Positions 1-6,590 of a stretch of 13,476 bases of DNA are shown here, piece by piece (the stretch's first letter is position 1; each line of letters opens with the position of its first letter). The position numbers and the translations under genes were made by a program. Origin of the DNA: Smithella sp. (GTDB taxonomy: Bacteria > Desulfobacterota > Syntrophia > Syntrophales > Smithellaceae); assembly GCA_012797505.1 (NCBI GenBank), contig JAAZOZ010000221.1, positions 1-13,476 of the forward strand, in the 5' to 3' direction. Below the pieces are notes generated by a model. That model saw nothing but the letters and a program-made list of their open reading frames with translations. It searched no databases and was not told where the DNA came from.

Positions 1-47
1 AGTATTATCTCTTTAGTGAAGCGGGGCCGCAGCGCAGGGAATGGCCG

Positions 48-470
48 CTACCCGGTGATCCCTTTCTGCGTCATAACCTGCGCATTGGTGAAAAGCGCCA
101 TGCCGGTTTTCAGCCTCCGGAATCCGAACTTTTCGTAAAACCCTTCTCTGCCCGCCGCCGCATAAAGAATCACATTGCAGCCGGGAAGCCTCTCGAGAAT
201 CTTCTGCACGATCAGCGTGCCAACGCCCTGCCGCTGAAACTCGGGAACGACGGCGATATCATAAAGGACCGCCTGGTAAACACCGTCCGCGATCGCCCGG
301 CCGAATCCGATCATCCGGCCTTCGCGATAAGCAAAGACCGTCGTATGACTTGCGGCAAATGCCCTGCAGTGTTCGTCAGGCTCATGATAACTCATGCCGA
401 CGCTTTGCAACGTCTGCGTCACATCCTTCCAATCCACGCCGGTCATGTCGTACCTGAATTCGATTTCCAT
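48..470 (-). CDS. GNAT-family N-acetyltransferase
   Basis: Predicted cytosolic acetyl-CoA-dependent N-acetyltransferase of 140 residues; the acceptor cannot be read from sequence. The GNAT core is visible. Strand beta4 (YDIAVVPEF, about residues 70-78) leads into the pyrophosphate-binding loop QRQGVG (79-84) and its helix, and the C-terminal FYEKFGF motif (111-117) closes the fold. The frame is open upstream to 590, but the ATG at 470 is preferred. The protein then begins with a normal GNAT first strand (MEIEFRY) and has an AAGGA-type ribosome site about 12 bases upstream; the extra 40 upstream residues resemble no domain. The gene lies 126 bp downstream of the DUF169 gene on the same strand, with a hairpin in the gap, so it may be expressed separately. 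Family confident, substrate unknown. Confidence 0.85.
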   Translation of the reverse strand: MEIEFRYDMTGVDWKDVTQTLQSVGMSYHEPDEHCRAFAASHTTVFAYREGRMIGFGRAIADGVYQAVLYDIAVVPEFQRQGVGTLIVQKILERLPGCNVILYAAAGREGFYEKFGFRRLKTGMALFTNAQVMTQKGITG

Positions 471-518
471 CACAAATCCGATTCCTTTTCCTGACGGGCC
501 ATAATCTGCTTTATTATT

Positions 519-536
519 GCAGAGCAAGGGCTCTGC
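519..536. repeat. 7-bp-stem hairpin between DUF169 and GNAT genes
   Basis: GCAGAGC and GCTCTGC flank a 4-base AAGG loop, a perfect 7-bp stem in the 127-bp gap. Read on the minus strand the stem is followed by AATAATAAAG, not by a run of T, so it is not a classical intrinsic terminator. It could be a processing or attenuation structure in a DUF169-GNAT readthrough transcript. Function is inference. Confidence 0.35.
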
Positions 537-596
537 CTTCCGAAATTGGCGGTCTGGTCGCCGTGGAGGATGAGTTTGCGAACCCGCCACGGAGGC

Positions 597-1406
597 TTAC
601 CGGCCCATCATGGTCCTCCACGCAAAACGATTCAGGAAGCTCTCCGATACATTTCCGTCCATTTCCTTCATCAGGCTCCAGGGCGCGGTAAACGAGAGAA
701 TGTCTTTACCCAGAAGTTTGCGCAGGTAGAAACGGGCCGATATATCCGTGAGCCCGATCACCGCGCGGGGTCTGGCCTGCCGCGCTTCATCAAATGGATA
801 CAGCGCAATGCCGGCACAGCCAGCGCAAAAGGGGATCCGCACATTGTCAATGCCCGGACGCGCGTAGTTGGCCAGAACGACCAGAGCGGAAAGCTGATCC
901 GGATCGACCAGGAGCGTGACCAGCTCCGGCTTTTCTCCCGCTTCCAGGGAGGCAAGCGGCCTGATGACTACGTGAGATCCCTGCGGCTCAATGTCGGGAA
1001 CCTCGTCCTGCCATTCATCCACCAGCTCCGGCGTCTTTTTAAAGCCCTCGCCCTCGGCAAATTCCGTGATCAGAATTTTCGGCGCGTTCGCCTCGGTCAG
1101 CTTTTGAATCACGGCGCGGCCCTGCTCCCAGCCCTCGTTGCCGACGGAAAGGAAGCGCAAAAAACATTCGCGGCCACCCGGGAAATCCTCAGGGCGTGAG
1201 CGCCCGAGGCCGAATCCTTCCAGCGCGCCGTGGCACCCGCATGTCCCCTTGGTAATCGCAACGGTCTCTCCTTTGGCGGCCCGGGCCAAAAGCAGCATGG
1301 AGCATAAAGGGTGGAGTTCCGCGGCGTCCGCCGGGGGCTCCCAGGTATAATTGATCGCCAGGGGGGGAAATCTCAACGACAAGGCCTCTGCAATATTCGA
1401 CTGCAT
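597..1406 (-). CDS. DUF169 family protein
   Basis: A 269-residue cytosolic protein matching the DUF169 family (COG2043), which is widespread in anaerobic bacteria and archaea and has no established reaction. Visible hallmarks are an N-terminal segment with L-x-x-PPLAI, a cysteine-rich loop GTCGCHGALEGFGLG (residues 55-69), and a later FCAGCAGIALYP segment (193-204) with a Cys-x-x-Cys pair. Six cysteines in all (35, 56, 58, 81, 194, 197) suggest metal or redox chemistry, but this is inference. The ATG at 1406 is preferred over the in-frame ATG at 1412. AAGGAG at 1413-1418 sits 6 bases from the former and directly abuts the latter. A small CGGCAA-CCC-TTGCCG hairpin lies just upstream of the ribosome site. 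The gene appears to be monocistronic or followed by the GNAT gene. Confidence 0.82.
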   Translation of the reverse strand: MQSNIAEALSLRFPPLAINYTWEPPADAAELHPLCSMLLLARAAKGETVAITKGTCGCHGALEGFGLGRSRPEDFPGGRECFLRFLSVGNEGWEQGRAVIQKLTEANAPKILITEFAEGEGFKKTPELVDEWQDEVPDIEPQGSHVVIRPLASLEAGEKPELVTLLVDPDQLSALVVLANYARPGIDNVRIPFCAGCAGIALYPFDEARQARPRAVIGLTDISARFYLRKLLGKDILSFTAPWSLMKEMDGNVSESFLNRFAWRTMMGR

Positions 1407-1431
1407 ATCCATCTCCTTACCGGGAAACTGC

Positions 1432-1446
1432 CGGCAACCCTTGCCG
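1432..1446. repeat. Leader hairpin upstream of DUF169 gene
   Basis: CGGCAA and TTGCCG flank CCC, a 6-bp stem with a 3-base loop. It lies about 14 bases upstream of the AAGGAG ribosome site of the DUF169 gene, inside its probable 5' leader. A TATATA-like -10 element lies further upstream near 1460, with a poor -35. The rest of the 255-bp gap at 1407-1661 shows nothing else recognisable. Confidence 0.25.
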
Positions 1447-1661
1447 CCGGTTTTGTCCTCTATATATCACAAAGGCGAAATTTTTGAACGGTGGAGGCAG
1501 ATAAAGTGATTTTCTTATTCAGTGCCGACCTGCAGGACACCCACGATAAGTAAAATTGATGATTAGATCTGGGAAACCATGAAGGGTTGCGTAGAAAAAT
1601 GCAATTAAGTGAGTCCCCCGAATCCCCACAGTCCGGTAAATGGCACCCGCTTTTCGATCGT

Positions 1662-3098
1662 CTATTTTCCTTTGCGTCTTAATTTTAAAATTTTAAACAT
1701 CGGAAAATATAGAACAATCAGTGCGATGACGATTAAGAAAAAACTGGCTGTAAATGTCATTTTATATGAAAAATGCAATGCGTTCAGATAATCTGACGAA
1801 ATTGCAGAATCTCTTGTCAATGTCTCGCTGAAGTTCCCTATACCCGCTGAATAAATTGTTTCAAAAAGAATGATCCCGATTGCCAGAGAAGACCGGAGTA
1901 TTATTTGAAAAATTCCCGCAAAAAGTCCTTTGCGATCGGACGAAACCATATTCATAAAAATCGATGTGGAAGGCGCGTTGTAAATCCCAAATCCCATCCC
2001 CATCATCACAAGATAGGCAATAGGAACAACCAGGCCATCGGTATGGAGGCCGAAAATCATAACCGCGCTTCCCGTCATCATACAAATAAAACCTGCCGTT
2101 CCAATCGTACGAAAATGAAATCTTGAAAAAATAAATGGGCTTAACAAATCCGTTATGACAAATACCAGTGAATAGATCATCAGTAGCGCGCCATAATAGA
2201 CTATTCGCATATTCTTAATGTCATCGAAATAAAATGGCATTAAAAAATAATGCCCTCCCTGTAAAATAATCGGGATCGTAATGAGAATGACCACCAGGCC
2301 GAAGCCTTTGATTTTGAACAAGTTAACGTCCAGCAGGGGATTGGCGATGCGATTATTCCGTATGATAAAAAGCCCCGCAGATAAAACCCCTGCCCCCAAA
2401 AAAGCCCATAGCAGGATTGATCTGTATCCTAACTCCTTAAAGAAACTTATAAAAAGCATAAAGAAAAATGGCATTAGGAATCCGGAGACGGCAGAGGCGA
2501 TATCAATACTCGGTTTTGCAGCAGTACGTTTTTCATCTACAGGAATACTCCGTATCGCAATGAAATAAAAACATAGCGCCATAATCAGGTTGATGTAAAA
2601 ATTCCATCTCCACCCCAGATATTCTGTAATTAACCCTCCCACGGGAGCGCCAATAGCCATGGCAATCGCTGAACCAATATTTAAAGCCGCATAACCCCTG
2701 ACAACCAGATCGCCGGAGAGATATCTGGCAACCGCTGAATACGACGCAACGACAAGCATTGCCCCCCCCAAACCCTGAAAGAAGCGAAAAACGATCAGGC
2801 TAAGAACAGTCTGCGCAACTCCACAAAGAATCGAGAATAGCGTGAACAGGAAAACCCCGAGTGTAAAAATTTTTCGAATATCGATAATGTCTGAAAATCT
2901 GCCAAGAATAAGCATGGATGAAATGAAGGCCAACAAATAGGCAACTAAAATCCATGATACGAGACCGGTTCCCGTGGAAAACTGTTCGGCCATGACAGGA
3001 AGCGAAACAACAAGCCTTGTACCGTCAAAAGACGGCAGAAAATATAAAGAAACGACACTGATTATGAAAATTCGGAAACTGGTTGGCAATTTCTCCAC
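1662..3098 (-). CDS. MFS transporter, DHA2 (14-TM drug:H+ antiporter-like) family
   Basis: An inner-membrane major facilitator of 478 residues, about the length of 14-TM EmrB/QacA-type exporters. Motifs seen: the motif-A-like loop GRFSDIIDIRK (residues 66-76), RFFQGLGGAM (105-114), and the motif-C region GSAIAMAIGAPVGGLITEYLGWRWNFYIN beginning near 142, with GAPVGGLI and the WRWNFYIN signature typical of DHA2 exporters. TM1 carries FDGTRLVVSLP in place of the usual LDxTIVNVALP. The substrate cannot be assigned. Start uncertain: GTG at 3098 has a poor ribosome site, while TTG at 3089 follows AGGTGGAG closely and may be the real start. The gene is visibly AT-richer than its neighbours, especially at its 3' end, which suggests acquisition by transfer. 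No regulator is adjacent, and no clear promoter was seen in the 129-bp upstream gap. Confidence 0.85.
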   Translation of the reverse strand: MEKLPTSFRIFIISVVSLYFLPSFDGTRLVVSLPVMAEQFSTGTGLVSWILVAYLLAFISSMLILGRFSDIIDIRKIFTLGVFLFTLFSILCGVAQTVLSLIVFRFFQGLGGAMLVVASYSAVARYLSGDLVVRGYAALNIGSAIAMAIGAPVGGLITEYLGWRWNFYINLIMALCFYFIAIRSIPVDEKRTAAKPSIDIASAVSGFLMPFFFMLFISFFKELGYRSILLWAFLGAGVLSAGLFIIRNNRIANPLLDVNLFKIKGFGLVVILITIPIILQGGHYFLMPFYFDDIKNMRIVYYGALLMIYSLVFVITDLLSPFIFSRFHFRTIGTAGFICMMTGSAVMIFGLHTDGLVVPIAYLVMMGMGFGIYNAPSTSIFMNMVSSDRKGLFAGIFQIILRSSLAIGIILFETIYSAGIGNFSETLTRDSAISSDYLNALHFSYKMTFTASFFLIVIALIVLYFPMFKILKLRRKGK

Positions 3099-3227
3099 CT
3101 TTTAATGAGTAAGAGCTTCCTGTTTGATGGGGCAAATGATATTCAGCAACGGATTTCCTGTGCGTCGAGAGGATTCTATGCATGTAATTGCACGTTCGCC
3201 ATTTATGACACGAATGGATGCTCTTTT

Positions 3228-4304
3228 TTACTTTTTGTTGTTTTCAGCGGCCGCGGGAGAAACGCCCGTTTCCTGAGCCAAAAAAGCATCAAGTCTCTTC
3301 TTTAAACTTTCCTGATCACACAGGAAGGCAAAATGCCCGCAGACGCCGTTTAGGTCGGCTGTTTGCGCCCCGATCAGGCGGGCGAATGCTTTCGCTTCCT
3401 CCCTGCTTGTAACCTGATCCTGGGCGGACGTTATCACCAGGCATTCGGCGCGCACAGCAGCCGCAGCTTTTTGGCGGTCGCCGCCGAAATCTTTTAGAAT
3501 ATCATGACTCATAATGGCCGTGACCTGACGGCTCCAGTTGTATGCGTCATAGCGGGAAAGCTTTTCCTGCTGATCGGCTAGAAAGACAGGGAAAGCGGCG
3601 GCGCTCGTGTTGGCTGTACGGTAGTCGGGCGGCCAGACCTGCATGACATGCAAAGGCGCCAGGGCTTTCATGGCCTCTTCACTTCCCTTGCATTCCCCGA
3701 TCTGCTCAAGAATCCCCATCTGAGCCGACCAGAACAGCAGTTCGTAAGATGTCATCCAGGGACTGCCGGCGATGGGAACGGCCCGGTCCATAAAATCCGG
3801 ATAGGAAACCATCCACTGGAACGTTGTCATGGCTCCCATGGAGATGCCCGACACGGCGCGGACATGGCGGATATTCAAATGCCGGGTCAGGAGAAGATGC
3901 TGGGCGCGAACCAGATCGCGGAGGCTGAACCGCGGAAACGCTTTTCCTTTCTGAAGCGCGCTGTTGGAGGGCGAGGACGACACGTTGTTGGCGAAGGCAT
4001 CCACCGCAATGATATAGTGCTTCGAACTGTCGAACACCTTGCCGGGACCGATGAAACCGAGATCTGCCAGTTCCTTTGATGTGCCGGCAAGCCAGGTGGA
4101 AACCAGCACGACATTGGATTTTTCTTCATTTAAGGCTCCGCGGGTGAGGTAGCCCAGACGACAGTTCTGAATTACGTTCCCGTTTTCCAGTCGGAAATCG
4201 CCCAGGTCTGCATACCGGACCGAATCGTCCGACCAAACGTTTCCATAAAAAACAAAGATACTGACGGCGAACAAAAATGTGAATAATTTTGTCTTAAATG
4301 TCAT
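3228..4304 (-). CDS. Exported alpha/beta hydrolase, homoserine O-acetyltransferase (MetX)-like
   Basis: An alpha/beta-hydrolase of 358 residues most like the MetX/homoserine acetyltransferase group. Residues 1-25 (a KTK basic start, a hydrophobic stretch LFTFLFAVSIFVFYG, then NVWSDD) look like a signal peptide, so the protein is probably periplasmic; true MetX enzymes are cytosolic. The nucleophile elbow is GISMGAM (Ser155). The likely acid is Asp296 in SAQDQVT, and the catalytic His324 lies in GHFAFL, matching the MetX GHDAFL motif. The MetX elbow is normally GGSMGG, so this copy deviates. Periplasmic location and the altered elbow argue for an esterase or acyltransferase acting on another substrate rather than methionine synthesis. 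The ATG at 4304 is supported by AGGAG 8 bases upstream and by a good promoter at 4334-4362. It has its own promoter and is followed by the MFS gene. Confidence 0.82.
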   Translation of the reverse strand: MTFKTKLFTFLFAVSIFVFYGNVWSDDSVRYADLGDFRLENGNVIQNCRLGYLTRGALNEEKSNVVLVSTWLAGTSKELADLGFIGPGKVFDSSKHYIIAVDAFANNVSSSPSNSALQKGKAFPRFSLRDLVRAQHLLLTRHLNIRHVRAVSGISMGAMTTFQWMVSYPDFMDRAVPIAGSPWMTSYELLFWSAQMGILEQIGECKGSEEAMKALAPLHVMQVWPPDYRTANTSAAAFPVFLADQQEKLSRYDAYNWSRQVTAIMSHDILKDFGGDRQKAAAAVRAECLVITSAQDQVTSREEAKAFARLIGAQTADLNGVCGHFAFLCDQESLKKRLDAFLAQETGVSPAAAENNKK

Positions 4305-4333
4305 GGGACGACTCCTGAAAAAAAGGTTGAGCC

Positions 4334-4362
4334 ATCATAAGCAAAACGATGTGAACAGTCAA
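4334..4362 (-). promoter_or_regulatory. Sigma70-type promoter of the MetX-like hydrolase gene
   Basis: On the minus strand TTGACT (4357-4362) and TATGAT (4334-4339) are separated by exactly 17 bp, each matching consensus at five of six positions. The predicted transcript start near 4327 gives a short leader of about 23 bases before the ATG at 4304, which holds the AGGAG ribosome site. Confidence 0.65.
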
Positions 4363-4549
4363 TCCGGAACAAAAAAGCCTAAACAAACAAGCTTAAACGG
4401 CAATGGCACGGGCAAATAAGGAACCCGTAGTCGGTGGCGCACTTCATGCCCGGCAGGAATGCTCTTTACACCACGGTCAGCTTTTTCAGTAGGCAGCAGG
4501 ATGCCGCCTTCTCCCGGAATCGCCTGTCTTTTTCAGCGGAATTCGTACT

Positions 4550-4585
4550 TTTAAAAACAAGAACTGCAACCTGGTTTGAGGTTGC
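4550..4585 (-). terminator. Candidate intrinsic terminator of the acyltransferase gene
   Basis: On the minus strand GCAACCT and AGGTTGC form a 7-bp stem around a 6-base loop (4566-4585), followed after 8 bases by a short T-rich tract. It lies about 105 bp downstream of the acyltransferase stop. A second weak hairpin (GAAGAT-GCAA-ATCTTC, 4633-4648) lies between. The T tract is displaced from the stem, so this is only a candidate. The rest of the 385-bp gap at 4305-4689 holds the hydrolase promoter and no convincing gene. Confidence 0.4.
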
Positions 4586-4689
4586 GTTTGCTGTCAGGAC
4601 AAAGGTAGAGCGCCCGCCTATTTTTGACGGTTGAAGATGCAAATCTTCGGAGTGATTAATTCCGCTGCGGCCTGGCCGGTTCAATCGAA

Positions 4690-5820
4690 TCATCTTTTGA
4701 TCCCTTTCGATCTGTTTTCTTTTGCGTGTCGGATCCGCGCCAGGATATTTTTGTAAAGCGCGGCAAAAAATATACTGATGATCAGGATCGCGAGCGCAGC
4801 GGGAACGATCCATGCGGCGGTAAGGGTCTTATTCACGCCGAATAACATCTGCAGCCACAGGATAATAACCCATTGGATACAGTAAATGTTGATAAGATTG
4901 GCGCTGGTGCTCGAGATGAAACGCAGCAGGACTTCGTTGCGGACGCTGCGCATGGCAAAAAATACGACAGCGGAAAACATAAAGAAGGCTAAAAAAGACA
5001 GCGTGCTGATCATCATGTTTTGCCGGTACTGCGCGTCTCCGGCCAGCACAAACAGCTCCGGAACATTCAAGCCGGTCAGGCTGAGCGCCACCCACAGGCA
5101 CACAAAAACGGGTGGAATGCCAAACAGCAGTTTTCGATAGAATTTCGGCTTGTCCGCGACGTACTTCAGAAGATTCCCGCAGGTATATCCGAATGTCGGG
5201 TAAACGAACCAGAGCATCAGCGGGAAGCTGGTGTCGGAATTCACGTAAACAAAAAGCCCGACCAGCATGTCCATGACAGGGGTTCCTGTTGTGGCTTCCG
5301 TCCACAGGCCGGCCGCCGTCTGCAAGACGAGGGCGATTAAGAGCATCACCGGTGGAGCGATCCGGAATTTCATGAAAAGTGCGACCAGAAGGAAGGACAG
5401 GCCGGCCAAATGCAGGATATCCACATTCATCAGCGCGCTCAGATACGCCTTCGGCTCCGGAGATCCGGTTCCCGAAAGCGAAATGATCAATAGGGGTATG
5501 CCCTCGCGCACGAGATTGAGCAGATAACCGTAAAACAACAAATGCCAGCCGCGATTGGCGAAAGCGGCCGGCGTTTGCCGGGGGGTGTACGCCATGCCGA
5601 TCCCCATGCAAAACATGAAGAGCGAGGCGCCGACCAAACCGCCGCCTACCTGCAGGACCCACTCGGCGGTTGTGCCCGGCAGGACGCTGGTATCGTATAT
5701 GCTGAGTTTCTCGTACACATGCACGAAAACCATGCCGATGATGAGGATCACCTTCAGCAGATCAAATTCCGTTTGTCTTCCAGTGTTGCTTTTCTCCAAA
5801 GATACAACGGCCATATTCAT
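4690..5820 (-). CDS. Integral-membrane acyltransferase-like protein
   Basis: A polytopic inner-membrane protein of about 376 residues with roughly ten hydrophobic segments. It resembles the membrane acyltransferase group (Acyl_transf_3 / heparan-glucosaminide acetyltransferase-like). The N-terminal helix carries EFDLLKVILIIGMVFVHVYEK, equivalent to the family's R-x-x-D-x-L+-(I/V)...H signature, with His34 the probable catalytic or cofactor-contact residue. Such proteins move acyl groups to sugars or lipids across the membrane; the acceptor is unknown here. The start is ambiguous. TTG at 5829, ATG at 5820 and ATG at 5814 are in frame. ATG 5820 is chosen, though GAGCGAG spacing would also suit 5814. 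A consensus promoter lies at 5866-5894 and a palindrome lies in the leader. The basic tail (RHAKENRSKGIKR) is probably cytosolic. No sugar or lipid gene adjoins to refine the function. Confidence 0.7.
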   Translation of the reverse strand: MNMAVVSLEKSNTGRQTEFDLLKVILIIGMVFVHVYEKLSIYDTSVLPGTTAEWVLQVGGGLVGASLFMFCMGIGMAYTPRQTPAAFANRGWHLLFYGYLLNLVREGIPLLIISLSGTGSPEPKAYLSALMNVDILHLAGLSFLLVALFMKFRIAPPVMLLIALVLQTAAGLWTEATTGTPVMDMLVGLFVYVNSDTSFPLMLWFVYPTFGYTCGNLLKYVADKPKFYRKLLFGIPPVFVCLWVALSLTGLNVPELFVLAGDAQYRQNMMISTLSFLAFFMFSAVVFFAMRSVRNEVLLRFISSTSANLINIYCIQWVIILWLQMLFGVNKTLTAAWIVPAALAILIISIFFAALYKNILARIRHAKENRSKGIKR

Positions 5821-5825
5821 CTCGC

Positions 5826-5840
5826 TCAATTGATAATTGA
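5826..5840. promoter_or_regulatory. Palindrome in acyltransferase leader (candidate operator)
   Basis: TCAATT-GAT-AATTGA is a perfect inverted repeat of 6-bp arms with a 3-base centre. It lies in the 5' leader between the predicted transcript start (about 5859) and the start codon. Its place would suit a dimeric repressor, or an element that affects ribosome access. No binding protein is identified. Confidence 0.35.
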
Positions 5841-5865
5841 TATGAACTTCCTTTTTGTGAGCCGA

Positions 5866-5894
5866 AGTATATTAAGCCGTCTCTTGTGTGTCAA
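5866..5894 (-). promoter_or_regulatory. Consensus sigma70-type promoter of the acyltransferase gene
   Basis: On the minus strand a perfect TTGACA (5889-5894) and TATACT (5866-5871) are separated by exactly 17 bp. The predicted start near 5859 gives a leader of about 40 bases that includes the palindrome at 5826-5840. Confidence 0.72.
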
Positions 5895-6260
5895 GAATGT
5901 TTTGCCACAATATGTGGGGTACAGCGCGGATGAGCGCGCTGAAGGTATTTGGCAATATTCGTTCTAATGAGAAATCTGCATGCCTTTTGATCTATTCCGA
6001 TGCCAGGATGGCCAATTTAACCGAAATTTGAGCAAACATCACCCTCATGCATTTTTTTCACAACGCGTTATGACTGAATGTATTCATCCCATGAGTATTC
6101 GGGGTCGGCGCAAGCGTCGGCTTGTGGATGTGGCGTATGAGCGAGATCATCAGCGCGATAAACCACATTCCCTTCCTGTTCCAGATACCGCAGGCACACC
6201 TGAGAGAATGACGCCCGGATGATCTAACGCGCCAGATTCTCCGTGGACGTCTCATCTTTT

Positions 6261-6314
6261 GGTGAAAGAGTTCACCCTCCCCCTGCCCCTCCCATCAAGG
6301 GAGGGACCTTACCG
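6261..6314. repeat. REP-like repeat, copy 1
   Basis: This unit contains GGTGAA-AGAG-TTCACC (6261-6276) and then CCCTCCC-ATCAA-GGGAGGG (6287-6305), followed by ACCTTACCG. The order GGTGA-AGAG-ACCCTCC-CTCCCATCAAGGGAGGGA-CTTAC recurs in copy 2 about 122 bp later, in the same orientation. It is a palindromic dispersed-repeat style element. Confidence 0.6.
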
Positions 6315-6385
6315 TGGCGATGTCACAAGAAATCCTACGGATAAAAATCCCTCTTACGGAGAAACCGTGCAGACAACTCTTTGAA

Positions 6386-6436
6386 GGTGAAGAGACCCTC
6401 CATGGAATCCCTCCCATCAAGGGAGGGATCTTACAG
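6386..6436. repeat. REP-like repeat, copy 2
   Basis: GGTGAAGAGACCCTCC followed by TCCCTCCC-ATCAA-GGGAGGGA (6408-6428) and TCTTACAG. It matches copy 1 almost exactly through the CCCTCCC hairpin and degenerately at its left end, where the GGTGAA/TTCACC stem is disrupted. Confidence 0.6.
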
Positions 6437-6440
6437 TCGA

Positions 6441-6462
6441 GGAACGGTTTAAAAACCGTTCC
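6441..6462. repeat. Perfect 22-bp palindrome
   Basis: Arms GGAACGGTTT and AAACCGTTCC meet around two A bases, a perfect 10-bp inverted repeat placed directly after REP-like copy 2. It could form a hairpin in RNA from either strand or bind a dimeric protein. No adjacent T tract supports a terminator role. Confidence 0.5.
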
Positions 6463-6590
6463 CTGCATACTCTCGGAACAGTCGCGACTTTTCCCTACAT
6501 TGCCTTAGAACGGTCACGATAACCTAATACGCTGAAGGGCACGAGAGGTCACAGGCCGTTCCCAATACCCGTAAACAGGGTGCGTTCGCC

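Larger units (their letters stand above)
5895..6590. other. Long intergenic region without a convincing gene
   Basis: About 700 bp separate the acyltransferase promoter from the acyl-CoA dehydrogenase stop. Short frames exist on both strands (for example 5980-6222 plus and 6058-6255 minus) but none has a good ribosome site or a recognisable product. The interval holds a pair of CCCTCCC/GGGAGGG hairpins, a GGTGAA/TTCACC hairpin and a 22-bp palindrome, listed separately. It resembles decayed or repeat-bearing intergenic DNA. No clear terminator for the dehydrogenase was found; only a weak ACCC/GGGT stem lies at 6567-6581. Confidence 0.5.

Noticed and set aside
4829..5662. A 277-codon minus-strand frame inside the acyltransferase gene.
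   Set aside because: It is an out-of-frame shadow with an Arg/Pro-rich translation, whereas the other frame gives clear membrane helices.
5980..6255. Small frames on both strands in the long gap (80 aa plus, 65 aa minus).
   Set aside because: They overlap each other, lack good ribosome sites and have no recognisable product; left uncalled rather than named.
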